A program made the position numbers and the translations under genes. This document shows positions 1-7,611 of a DNA stretch of 58,232 bases, in pieces; within the stretch, counting starts at the first letter, position 1, and each line of letters starts with the position of its first letter. Source of the DNA: an uncultured Bacteroidales bacterium (GTDB lineage Bacteria; Bacteroidota; Bacteroidia; Bacteroidales; P3); assembly GCA_947168515.1 (NCBI GenBank), contig CAMVMF010000014.1, positions 1 through 58,232 on the forward strand, in the 5' to 3' direction. A model generated the notes under the pieces. The model was not told the origin of the DNA, did no database searches, and saw only the letters and a program-made list of their open reading frames with translations.

Positions 1-247
1 CGACTTTCGCATCCGTTGAATCCTTCCACATCTTCCCATCAGGATCCACCAACTTTACCGGATTCCATGCACAATAAGCATACGGACTAATACTCGGATA
101 CTTATCCGCCAACGGGTCAACGCTCAGCCACATGGTCATCAACTCATGGTCCATATACCTTGCACCGAAATATCCAAACCCCGTCTCTTCATCCTTCTCT
201 TTCCCCGTGAAAGAGCAGTTGTTTTGTATGCCGTTTTTAGTCATCAT
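1..247 (-). CDS. Rhs repeat-associated core, orphan tip module 1 (partial)
   Basis: Reading the minus strand from the ATGATG at 247 gives MMTKNGIQNNCSFTGKEKD, then the Rhs core signature GYFGARYMDHELMTMWLSVD, SPYAYCAWNP and the DPDG boundary at about residue 73. The frame stays open to the window edge, so the variable tip is missing. An in-frame stop lies nine codons upstream of the ATG, so the large Rhs beta-shell is not attached: this is an orphan core plus tip, not a full Rhs gene. It is near-identical to the cores at 1897, 3454 and 6957. Known of the family: Rhs cores carry polymorphic C-terminal toxins. Whether this copy is translated or only serves as a recombination donor cannot be seen. 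Confidence 0.75.
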   Translation of the reverse strand, partial: MMTKNGIQNNCSFTGKEKDEETGFGYFGARYMDHELMTMWLSVDPLADKYPSISPYAYCAWNPVKLVDPDGKMWKDSTDAKV

Positions 248-405
248 CAGTAGGATAACGAAGATGTGGCTGTTTTATTGCCATACGCGCTATTTTGGTT
301 CAGTACATTATTGTTTCGGATTGCAAATCCTTATACTCAATGGGTCTGGATTGCAAATCCAGACCAACGGCATGACACGAACATCCGCGGGGTCGGAATA
401 TTCCA
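248..405 (-). repeat. Junction repeat copy 1 with palindrome
   Basis: Non-coding repeat directly upstream of Rhs module 1. It contains an inverted repeat at 343-365 (arms GGTCTGGATT and AATCCAGACC, spacer GCA), followed by one unit of the ACATCCGCGGGGTCGG motif at about 380-395. The same block precedes the other three Rhs modules and occurs free elsewhere. It resembles a REP-type element in structure. Confidence 0.8.
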
Positions 406-477
406 ACATAATAGTTAAAATTGCCTGCGGATTTTAGGGAGTAGGTGTATTAGTTCATAACGTTGTTGTGGGTTTGA

Positions 478-1074
478 CTAATTAATGAAACTTGGAGTAC
501 CTTGATAATCGAAATCAATCGATTTGAATACTACCGAACTAATATCTGTTGGCACACCTTTAGCTAAAATGATTCGTGAGGCCACAACATATTTGGTCCA
601 AGGATGATAGTGAGTAAAAGGCTTTGAGTTACTATATATAAGAATTGACTGTTGATTCCATTCCTCAATTAGAGATTTAAAACGTTTATCGAATGAATTA
701 TCAACACATATATTAGTCGTGGGATACCCATCTTTCAATAAATAAACCGTTGTTCTGCCCCAAATATATGCATGATATTCAAAAAGAGGAGGATTACATT
801 CATCTACAATAAAAATCGTGTCGCATCTTTCTTTTTGATTGATTAATGTGATGACAGAATCCATTAATCGACTTACAGCCAAAGAGGTTCGAGAAAGGTT
901 AAGAGCCTGAGAAATATCAATTTCTTTTTTATGATTCTCTGATAGAGCAGCCTTGTGACTTTTGTTTAGCAAGACCCCATAATCGCTTGAACTGCACCCA
1001 GATAATAGAAAAAGTAATGAAAAGAAAAAAATAGTTGTCCTTCTCATCTTTATAATTATTTTACGTTTATTCAT
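478..1074 (-). CDS. Lipoprotein, candidate partner or immunity protein of the M91-like Rhs tip
   Basis: About 198 residues. The N-terminus has a charged stretch, a hydrophobic run and a lipobox (LLFLLSGCSSS), so it should be a lipid-anchored envelope protein. I chose the ATG at 1074, which overlaps the stop of the Rhs tip gene by 8 nt and suggests translational coupling; a second in-frame ATG at 1047 directly before the signal peptide is equally possible. The rest has no family I recognise. The gene is AT-rich compared with the housekeeping genes. Position directly after a predicted peptidase tip suggests an immunity or accessory role, which is inference only. Confidence 0.7.
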   Translation of the reverse strand: MNKRKIIIKMRRTTIFFFSLLFLLSGCSSSDYGVLLNKSHKAALSENHKKEIDISQALNLSRTSLAVSRLMDSVITLINQKERCDTIFIVDECNPPLFEYHAYIWGRTTVYLLKDGYPTTNICVDNSFDKRFKSLIEEWNQQSILIYSNSKPFTHYHPWTKYVVASRIILAKGVPTDISSVVFKSIDFDYQGTPSFIN

Positions 1075-1897
1075 AAATAGTTCCATTCCATATGACGCGA
1101 CGAAATTTGCCGTTTGAGTCAATCCCAATACCTTGAGGGACAATCGGTGCCAACTCTACATCGAAATCCGTTTTAAAATCATCTTTGCCTGTTTTGATTA
1201 ACCCATGAGTTGTTCTCTGCCGAATATAATGTTCAACGCGAATAAGATTTTCAGTAAGCATAGCCGTCCCTTCGTTTCTTCCATCTATATTTCGACCTTT
1301 ATAGGTATCGCGAACATGAGCCATTTCATGCCCAAGATCTATAAAGAGTTCTGAGAATTCCCACTGAACTAAGCTTTCAGAGTTCATAGCCACAGGTACT
1401 CTTGTCGGTATCCCCGTAATCATAATATTACTGCCATTTGCCGAGTTTTCAACGCTATTTTTTGAAATGAATAAATGATTGCTTGTTCCTTCAAAAAACT
1501 CAACTAGTTTTCTACCATAATAACCTTCTTTAAGAATGGCTAATGAGTTCGCAATATTGCCAACGAATTCCTTATTATCTCCATCGTATTCTCTACCAGT
1601 CTTATAATGAAAAAAACCATACTCGCCATTTGAACCTTTGCGATATATGTAATATGAATTCCCTTCTTTAAAAAAAATCTCTCTCCCGTCAGGGTCAACC
1701 AACTTCATCGGATTCCAAGCGCAGTAAGCATATGGCGAAATACTCGGATACTTGTCCGCCATCGGGTCGACGCTCAGCCACATAGTCATCAGTTCGTGGT
1801 CCATATACCTCGCACCGAAATAGCCGTAGCCTGTTTCCGAGTCGCGCTCTTTGCCCGTGAAAGAGCAGTTGTCTTGTAAGCCGTTTTTAGTCATCAT
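1067..1897 (-). CDS. Rhs core with M91-like zinc metallopeptidase tip (orphan module 2)
   Basis: 276 residues. Residues 1-71 are the Rhs core (TGKERDSETGYGYFGARYM, SPYAYCAWNP, DPDG). The tip then carries an HExxH zinc-binding motif, LGHEMAHVRD, at about residue 190, followed by NEGTAMLTENLIRVEH and an R-rich stretch. That arrangement resembles M91 (NleD-like) peptidase domains seen at the ends of other Rhs proteins, where the motif is GHELIHA and an ENxIRxE segment follows. No signal peptide and no upstream Rhs shell; an in-frame stop lies at 1925-1927. If expressed alone it would be a cytoplasmic fragment; if recombined onto a full Rhs gene it would be a secreted toxin tip. M91 assignment is by motif and context, not by alignment. 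Confidence 0.75.
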   Translation of the reverse strand: MMTKNGLQDNCSFTGKERDSETGYGYFGARYMDHELMTMWLSVDPMADKYPSISPYAYCAWNPMKLVDPDGREIFFKEGNSYYIYRKGSNGEYGFFHYKTGREYDGDNKEFVGNIANSLAILKEGYYGRKLVEFFEGTSNHLFISKNSVENSANGSNIMITGIPTRVPVAMNSESLVQWEFSELFIDLGHEMAHVRDTYKGRNIDGRNEGTAMLTENLIRVEHYIRQRTTHGLIKTGKDDFKTDFDVELAPIVPQGIGIDSNGKFRRVIWNGTIYE

Positions 1898-2084
1898 CAG
1901 TAGGATAACGAAGATGTGGCTGTTTTATTGCCGCACGCGCTATTTCGGTTCAGTTCATTGCTTATGCGGATTGAAAATCCTTATACTCAATGGGTCTGGA
2001 TTGCAAATCCAGACCAGCGGCACGGCACTGAACATCTGCTGGGTCGGGTGGGTCGGAACGAACATCCGCGGGGTCGGGATATCT
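1898..2084 (-). repeat. Junction repeat copy 2 with palindrome
   Basis: Same block as at 248-405, upstream of Rhs module 2. Palindrome at 1993-2015. It is followed by two ACATC[C/T]GC...GGTCGG units, at about 2032 and 2062, joined by a GTGGGTCGGAACG spacer. Confidence 0.8.
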
Positions 2085-2123
2085 CTGTTTATTAATCACT
2101 CCCATTATGCAGCTTAATTTTGA

Positions 2124-2678
2124 CTACTTACTTAGTAAATAATACATCCCACAGATATTTTGAGAATGATAAATATTATAACCTGCAAGAATTCTCGTCG
2201 GCAAGATTCTTGAAGACTTATTGCCAACTTCAAGATTGTAAAAAAAAGATCCCCCTGCAATATTGTCAGGCAAATATGGAACTAGCGTCATGACCAATAT
2301 ATCTCCAACATTTATAACACATGAACATGGTTTTGTTTCTTTACAGGCAGAAACAACCTGATATTCTGAACTGATGGGAATTGAGACGTTGTCAAAAGTA
2401 AGAAAATGGTATCCTAGTGTATCATCGTATCTGCGTAAAATATAAATATAAATATCCCGTTCGACAGTTATTGATTTCACTAAAAAGGTATCAAATACTA
2501 TATGCGCTGTATAGGCGATATCTTCTATGACCTGTTTTGTTTCTTCCCATCGATAGATTTTCCCTGGATCAATCTTATTATTGGTATATACATTTTCTTC
2601 TTGAGCAAAAGTAAAACCATTTGGTGCAACTATTGCTAATATAATAAGTATTTGTTTTTTATATACATGCATACCCAT
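2124..2678 (-). CDS. Secreted protein of unknown function, partner of Rhs module 3
   Basis: 184 residues starting MGMHVYKKQ, with a signal peptide that probably ends at FTFAQ (about residue 26). The mature part is AT-rich in codon use, has three cysteines in CKETKPCSC, and matches no family I recognise. It begins 8 nt after the end of the broken Rhs tip and ends at junction repeat 2, so it belongs to module 3. By position it is a candidate immunity or accessory protein; nothing in the sequence proves it. Confidence 0.65.
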   Translation of the reverse strand: MGMHVYKKQILIILAIVAPNGFTFAQEENVYTNNKIDPGKIYRWEETKQVIEDIAYTAHIVFDTFLVKSITVERDIYIYILRRYDDTLGYHFLTFDNVSIPISSEYQVVSACKETKPCSCVINVGDILVMTLVPYLPDNIAGGSFFYNLEVGNKSSRILPTRILAGYNIYHSQNICGMYYLLSK

Positions 2679-2686
2679 TCCTTCAT

Positions 2687-3454
2687 TTATTTTAAGGAGT
2701 ATCCATAAGCTCCGTCTCGCAGTTCATACTTCATTAACTCTCCGTTAAAGTGCTTATTAGCTTCTCGATGTGCTTGGTGATAGACCGATTCCTCTCCACA
2801 ATTAGGAGAATATTGTCCTTGCCTCATCGATATTATGCCTCCTTCATATGCTTCTGAAACTTCATGCCAAATCAATATTCCTTTTCGCTGATCGTTGTTA
2901 CGAGTTGCCTTAACATTGATAAATTGACTGGCATTAGCGTGAATGGCGACATCTTTATCGGAATAATCTAATGTATTACCCATGAATGCACCACCTCCTT
3001 CATTTATCTTCATTTTATTAGATATATTATTGTTAGTTTGTACATAAAGATGTACTGTAACCAACTTGCTATCAATAATTTTAGCAACATACTATTCTTC
3101 TTCTGTCTTTGGTACTCCTGAATAGGACACACTACCATTATCCTTCTCTTCGATGCGGATATTATTTAATTTTATATTCATTTGTATTATAGCACTTTTC
3201 CGAGATTGAACATCTCCGTGTAGGATAATGGAGTCGTTCCTACCATCTGGATCAATATGTGTAATCGGATTCCAAGCGCAATAGGCATACGGACTAATGC
3301 TTGGGTACTTATTCGCCATCGGGTCCACACTCAGCCACATGGTCATTAGTTCGTGATCCATATACCTTGCACCGAAATAGCCGTACCCTGTCTCATTGTC
3401 GCGCTCTTTGCCCGTGAAAGAGCAGTTGTCTTGTATGCCGTTTTTAGTCATCAT
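2687..3454 (-). pseudogene. Rhs core with HExxE-type tip, interrupted by one in-frame amber codon (module 3)
   Basis: The core part (3454 down to 3092) reads MMTKNGIQDNCSFTGKERD through DPDGRND and on to VPKTEEE, then a TAG at 3092-3094. The same frame continues without any other stop as YVAKIIDSKLVTVHLYVQT, then GGAFMGNT, LIWHEVSEAYEGGI and VYHQAHREANKHF, ending at 2687. The second part matches the pattern of a common Bacteroidota Rhs tip that has HEVTEAYQGA and VYNQAH motifs. So this is one gene of 255 codons plus stop with a single nonsense change at codon 121, not a frameshift. Both halves could still be translated separately, since an ATG lies at 3064. Real mutation, assembly error or strain variation cannot be told apart here. 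Confidence 0.75.
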
Positions 3455-3720
3455 CAGTAGGAAGGATAACGAAGATGTGGCTGTTTTATTGCCTCAGGCG
3501 CAATTTCGGTTCAGTTCATTGCTTTTGCGGATTGAAAATCCTTATACTCAACGGGTCTGGATTGCAAATCCAGACCAACGGCACGTAGCCGAACATCCGC
3601 GGGGTCAGGTTCTGGATTGCAAATCCAGACCAACGGCACGGCATGGAACATCCGCAGGGTCGGAGCCAAAGGCACGGCATGGAACATCCGATAGGTCGGA
3701 AACATCTGCTGGGTCGGGAT
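3455..3720 (-). repeat. Junction repeat copy 3, expanded
   Basis: Block upstream of module 3. It has a small GGAA-type insertion near 3463 compared with the other copies, a full palindrome at 3554-3576, a second slightly imperfect one at 3608-3631, and four ACATC...GGTCGG-type units, the largest number in any copy. This is the clearest sign that the units expand and contract. Confidence 0.8.
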
Positions 3721-3829
3721 GTGCATACATTTAACACGAATTACCATTAATTATCCATTAATTATCATTAATGGTCAATTAGATGGAAATTATATGTAAA
3801 ATATATTTGAGCAATTACTTATCTTATTT

Positions 3830-3995
3830 CAGTACATTTCTATTGCGGATTGCAAATCCTTATACTCAATGGGTCTGGATTGCAAATCCAGACCAACGGC
3901 ACGACATGGAACATCCGCTGGGTCGGGTGGGTCGGAACGAACATCCGCGGGGTCGGGACATTCGGCAGATAGGAACATCCGTTAGGTCGGGTAAG
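3830..3995 (-). repeat. Free junction-repeat copy without Rhs core (a)
   Basis: Contains the palindrome at 3872-3894 and three ACATCCG...GGTCGG-like units, but no Rhs coding sequence next to it. The stretch 3721-3829 before it is AT-rich with ATTA-type short repeats and holds no gene I can support. Confidence 0.75.
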
Positions 3996-3999
3996 TCCG

Positions 4000-4128
4000 G
4001 CTTTTTATTGCTACACGCGCTATTTTGGTTCAGTACATTATTGTTTCGGATTGAAAATCCTTATACTCAATGGGTCTGGATTGCAAATCCAGACCAACGG
4101 TACGGCATGGAACATCCGCTGGGTCGGG
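4000..4128 (-). repeat. Free junction-repeat copy without Rhs core (b)
   Basis: Begins with the TTTTTATTGC[C/T]ACACGCGC segment shared by all copies, has the palindrome at 4073-4095 and ends with one ACATCCGCTGGGTCGGG unit. It lacks the Rhs core and the first few bases of the block, so it looks like a 5'-truncated duplicate of the element. Confidence 0.75.
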
Positions 4129-4178
4129 AATATTATTTAGGTATTTTATTCAGACATTAGTGAATTATTTTTTTATAA

Positions 4179-6596
4179 TCATTTACCATCACTGTTTTTC
4201 ATAAACTCCTCTCCTGTTTGAGCCGCATCTTTCAAATCCATTTTGCCGAAGCGGTAGGTGAGACCCACCAAGAGAAATCTTGTGGGATATTTGGTGTAGG
4301 AATAGGCCATATAGGAACCGGCAAAGATATTGCCCGCCTGTTGGTTGGAGTTGAACACGTCCTCCAACGAAGCGTATGCCGACAGGCGATGCTTGCAGAG
4401 GTCGAAAGATACGCCCAAATCCAAACTGGCGCTGCCTGCCTTGTCGGCCTGGAGGCTGATGGTCCGGGAAGCATAATTGGCATTAACGAACAGACTCATC
4501 CACTCTACGGGAGTATAAGAGCCGTGTAGGCGAAGGCTGGTACAGAAGGCCTGGTCCTCAAACCAGTCGTCGTCGGCCACCTGAGCCTTGTATTGATAAC
4601 GGAAGGCGTTGGCATAGATTTGTCCTTTCCATTTGGCATTCGACTGCGCCATCAGCGAGGCCTCGAGTCCCATTGCCGAAGAAGAGCCGACGTTCTGGAA
4701 AGTATTGTAAGAAGTGACTGTTTGGAACACCTCGTCGTAGGTGACTCGGGTCACGCCGGCTATCTCGTCACTAATGCCGCGGTAATAGGCTGTGGCCGAA
4801 AGACGGCCGATGCCCTCGAAGTATTTGTTCCAGCCAGCCTCGAAATTGCTGGTGTAAGTATTGTTCAAATTGGGGTTACCCACCGAGAAAGCATCGTATC
4901 CGTACTTGGCAAAGGGAGTGAGTTGCGAAGCCTTGGGAGTGGCGCAACGGCGGGTGAAACTTAGCTTGAAACTGTGTTTGCTCCGGGTTCGATAAGTGGC
5001 GTGGAAAGAGGGTATGAGGTAAAAAGCGTTGTAATCAAAGTTGGTAGAGTGGCCGAAATAGTCGATGGCGATGTCCTTGTATTCGGCGCGCAGACCTACT
5101 TTGAAGGTGATGCGTCCCAAATATTGCATAATGGTGGCATAGGCTGCGGTAGTGGTGCTTAGGATGGCCTCGTCGTAGCTTCTCAGGCCATCTTTCAGAG
5201 CGGTGCCGTTTTGCATGTACTCCTCAAGTTCTGATTTGAAGTTCTTGTTCAGCGTTGAGGAAAGGCCCACGGTGACGAAAGTGCCAGTCTCGAAGGGGTG
5301 GTTGTAGATGACCTCAGCGTAGTACATGCCGCTCTTTCGGTTGCTCTTGTTGGTCCTGTCGAAGTCGAGGGTGGGGAAGTAATCGAAACTTCTCAGGGCG
5401 TGGTTGTTGGCGTTGCCACCCATCCAGTTGGCGTCAAAAACGGCGATGAGTTCCTGCCCATCCTCGTTGAAGATGCGGTCGTAGGAGATGCCCACCTCGG
5501 CAGTATGGTAGTTGGCGTCGCCACTGTCGGTTTGAGCGAAGGCGTAGTTGCCGGGATTGTAGATGAACTCATCGCGGAAGTACCTCCCCGTGCTGCTGGT
5601 GGGTTCATTGCCGTGGTAGTAGTTTCCCCAAGTGGAGAGTGTGCGCGAAGAATCGATTTGGTAGTCGAGGGAAAAGCCCACATAGGGATTGTTCGAGAGG
5701 TTCTTCTCCTTTCGGGAGTAATTCTCCATTCGAGAGGTGTCGCTGTTCCAAAGCAGGGTGCTGTTGCCCTCATACTGGATATTGCTGGTGCGATGCTCAA
5801 GGCCGGCATAGAGATTGGCCACCACCTTCTCGTTGGAGTAGACGTAGGATATCCACGGCTTGATTGAGGGGCGGGAGTCGCCACCGACGCCCACACTCAA
5901 AAAGTTGTTGTCGACAAACTTGTTGTTGGTTACGATATTCAGGATGGGGCCACCCGACTGATATCTCGCGGAGGGATTGGTGATAAGTTCTATTTTCTCC
6001 ACCTTCTCCGCCGGGAGCGACCGGATGTATTGGATGAGGCTCTCCTGTTCCAGATGGGTGGGGCGGCCGTTCATCCAAACGTCCACAGCCGTTACGCCTC
6101 GGTAAGTAATCTTGCCAAGGGCGTCAACCTCGATGCCGGGCACATTCTGCAGGGCTTTGTCGAGCGAGGTGGCCTGCACGGTTGGGTCCATACTCACATT
6201 GTAAATCTCCTTTTCGCCATCAGTATCGTAGAGCAGATGGTGGTCCACAATCATGACTTCGGAAAGGTTTTTGCCGGTGGGTTTCAAGGCAATTGGACGA
6301 GGAGTATTCATAGGCTTTACCCAATCTTCATAACCGAATGCAGACACCTTGAGCAGGTATGCATCAACGCTATCGACATGCAGTAGAAACCGTCCGATGG
6401 AATCGGCGACGGTTCCCTTGACAAAAGAGGTGTCTGCGCTTTTGCACAAGCTGACATGTGCATAAGGAATAAATCGTTTTGTTTTTACATCTAAGATAGT
6501 ACCGGAAAGTTCAATAGAAGAATTATTTTGTGCTTGTATTATAGGAGTGAGTAATACAAAAAAAACAACAATACAATATTTATGAAAATTGTTCAT
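4179..6596 (-). CDS. Outer-membrane beta-barrel protein, TonB-receptor-like (OMP_b-brl_3 type)
   Basis: 805 residues. Signal peptide ending TPIIQAQ (about residue 23), then a carboxypeptidase-regulatory-like beta-sandwich (SGTILDVKTKRFIPYAHVSL, residues 30-105), a plug-like segment (SLDKALQNVPGIEVDALGKI with ITNPSARY near 205) and a long run of amphipathic beta strands to the C-terminus (LVGLTYRFGK). This layout is typical of the Bacteroidota barrels related to TonB-dependent receptors; the substrate is unknown. Base composition is like the housekeeping genes, unlike the AT-rich Rhs partners on either side, so it may be a native gene around which modules were inserted. No TAnnTTTG element is obvious upstream, so it could be read from module 4. 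Confidence 0.9.
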   Translation of the reverse strand: MNNFHKYCIVVFFVLLTPIIQAQNNSSIELSGTILDVKTKRFIPYAHVSLCKSADTSFVKGTVADSIGRFLLHVDSVDAYLLKVSAFGYEDWVKPMNTPRPIALKPTGKNLSEVMIVDHHLLYDTDGEKEIYNVSMDPTVQATSLDKALQNVPGIEVDALGKITYRGVTAVDVWMNGRPTHLEQESLIQYIRSLPAEKVEKIELITNPSARYQSGGPILNIVTNNKFVDNNFLSVGVGGDSRPSIKPWISYVYSNEKVVANLYAGLEHRTSNIQYEGNSTLLWNSDTSRMENYSRKEKNLSNNPYVGFSLDYQIDSSRTLSTWGNYYHGNEPTSSTGRYFRDEFIYNPGNYAFAQTDSGDANYHTAEVGISYDRIFNEDGQELIAVFDANWMGGNANNHALRSFDYFPTLDFDRTNKSNRKSGMYYAEVIYNHPFETGTFVTVGLSSTLNKNFKSELEEYMQNGTALKDGLRSYDEAILSTTTAAYATIMQYLGRITFKVGLRAEYKDIAIDYFGHSTNFDYNAFYLIPSFHATYRTRSKHSFKLSFTRRCATPKASQLTPFAKYGYDAFSVGNPNLNNTYTSNFEAGWNKYFEGIGRLSATAYYRGISDEIAGVTRVTYDEVFQTVTSYNTFQNVGSSSAMGLEASLMAQSNAKWKGQIYANAFRYQYKAQVADDDWFEDQAFCTSLRLHGSYTPVEWMSLFVNANYASRTISLQADKAGSASLDLGVSFDLCKHRLSAYASLEDVFNSNQQAGNIFAGSYMAYSYTKYPTRFLLVGLTYRFGKMDLKDAAQTGEEFMKNSDGK

Positions 6597-6666
6597 GGTA
6601 AAAATTATTAAAAAAGTGGTATTTTATTTATTCATTATGTTTATCCATTATGATATTAGAATGTCA

Positions 6667-6957
6667 TTAGGTACTTGGGGGGCTCTTGGATCCTCTTTTC
6701 GCATTACCATTTTGATCAAATAAGCCAGAGAGGTCAATTTCTTTTCCATCTGGATCGTACAACTTCACAGGGTTCCAAGCACAATATGCATAGGGACTAA
6801 TACTTGGGTACTTATTCGCCATCGGGTCGACACTCAGCCACATGGTCATCAGCTCATGGTCCATATACCTTGCACCGAAATAGCCGTAGCCTGTCTCCTC
6901 GTCGCGTTCTTTGCCCGTGAAAGAGCAGTTGTCTTGTATGCCGTTTTTAGTCATCAT
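6667..6957 (-). CDS. Rhs core with very short tip (orphan module 4)
   Basis: 96 residues: the shared core (MMTKNGIQDNCSFTGKERD to YDPDGKE) followed by only about 23 tip residues ending KRGSKSPPST. That is too short for a toxin domain, so the tip is either truncated or a relic. No recognisable partner gene follows; the large barrel gene starts 70 bp later. Confidence 0.7.
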   Translation of the reverse strand: MMTKNGIQDNCSFTGKERDEETGYGYFGARYMDHELMTMWLSVDPMANKYPSISPYAYCAWNPVKLYDPDGKEIDLSGLFDQNGNAKRGSKSPPST

Positions 6958-7110
6958 CAGTAGGATAACGAAGACGTGGCTGTTTTATTGCCACACGCGC
7001 TATTTCGGTTCAGTTCATTGCTTTTGCGGATTGAAAATCCTTATACTCAATGGGTCTGGATTGCAAATCCAGACCAACGGCACTCAGCCGAACATCCGCC
7101 GGGTGGGATC
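6958..7110 (-). repeat. Junction repeat copy 4
   Basis: Same block upstream of module 4, palindrome at 7053-7075 and a single, slightly degenerate unit (ACATCCGCCGGGTGGG). Confidence 0.8.
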
Positions 7111-7140
7111 CATAGCGCACCTTTATCGTTTTACTACAAA

Positions 7141-7419
7141 CTATTCCCATCGAACACGAAACTCCTTATTGCAGTAAGGACAGATTGTCTGTAAGGGATA
7201 CTCAAAAGATTCAATTACTTTATTGCAATAAGGGCACTGAATTGCATATTTCCCACAAATACTGCATTTTTTTATTGAATTGGCTTTTTTTTGCCTTTTC
7301 AACAATAATTCTATTGATGTTATAAATCGTTCAAACATCGTTATTGAAGGATCCATAAAACATGGCTCCAAACGAAAAGGGATGCGTTTAAACGTACACT
7401 TATGCTTTGGATACTCCAT
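7141..7419 (-). CDS. Small zinc-ribbon protein
   Basis: 92 residues. The C-terminal half has CSICGKYAIQCPYC and later TICPYC, that is three CxxC pairs of the kind that hold zinc. The N-terminal half has a basic stretch (LLLKRQKKANSIKK) and no signal peptide. It lies between repeat copy 4 and the hairpin at 7451, on the same strand as the Rhs modules, and is AT-rich like their partners. It may be the remaining last gene of another module whose Rhs core is gone. Function unknown. Confidence 0.55.
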   Translation of the reverse strand: MEYPKHKCTFKRIPFRLEPCFMDPSITMFERFITSIELLLKRQKKANSIKKCSICGKYAIQCPYCNKVIESFEYPLQTICPYCNKEFRVRWE

Positions 7420-7450
7420 TTGGCTATTGTTTGATTATTTTAGAAGTAAT

Positions 7451-7490
7451 CCCGACCCAGCGGTACGATACGAACATCCGCGGGGTCGGG
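7451..7490. repeat. Solo hairpin from the junction repeat
   Basis: Arms CCCGACCCAGCGG (7451-7463) and CCGCGGGGTCGGG (7478-7490) pair at 12 of 13 positions. The second arm is the end of the ACATCCGCGGGGTCGGG unit seen in the other copies, here facing an inverted partner. Confidence 0.65.
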
Positions 7491-7611
7491 AGAATCGATT
7501 GGATGCCTTAAGAAACAGCAAAAGTTTGACATGTGATTCTGGCATAAAATACATGCTCCAACCTGGATTGCGTACAGGTCAGAAAAATAATACAACGCCC
7601 AAAACAGGCTG

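Noticed and set aside
132..437. Plus-strand reading frame across Rhs module 1 and its repeat
   Set aside because: Same frame appears at every repeat copy because the sequence is duplicated; it is antisense to the Rhs core and has no start signal or motif.
3455..4128. CRISPR array
   Set aside because: Units differ in length and sequence, have no evenly sized spacers and there are no cas genes.
3396..4160. Plus-strand frames and a minus-strand pair across the repeat expansion
   Set aside because: They translate the repeat units themselves (NPDQRH, AEHPRG and so on) and differ with unit number; not proteins.
5298..5867. Plus-strand 189-codon frame
   Set aside because: Shadow of the barrel gene on the other strand; valine-rich low-complexity protein.
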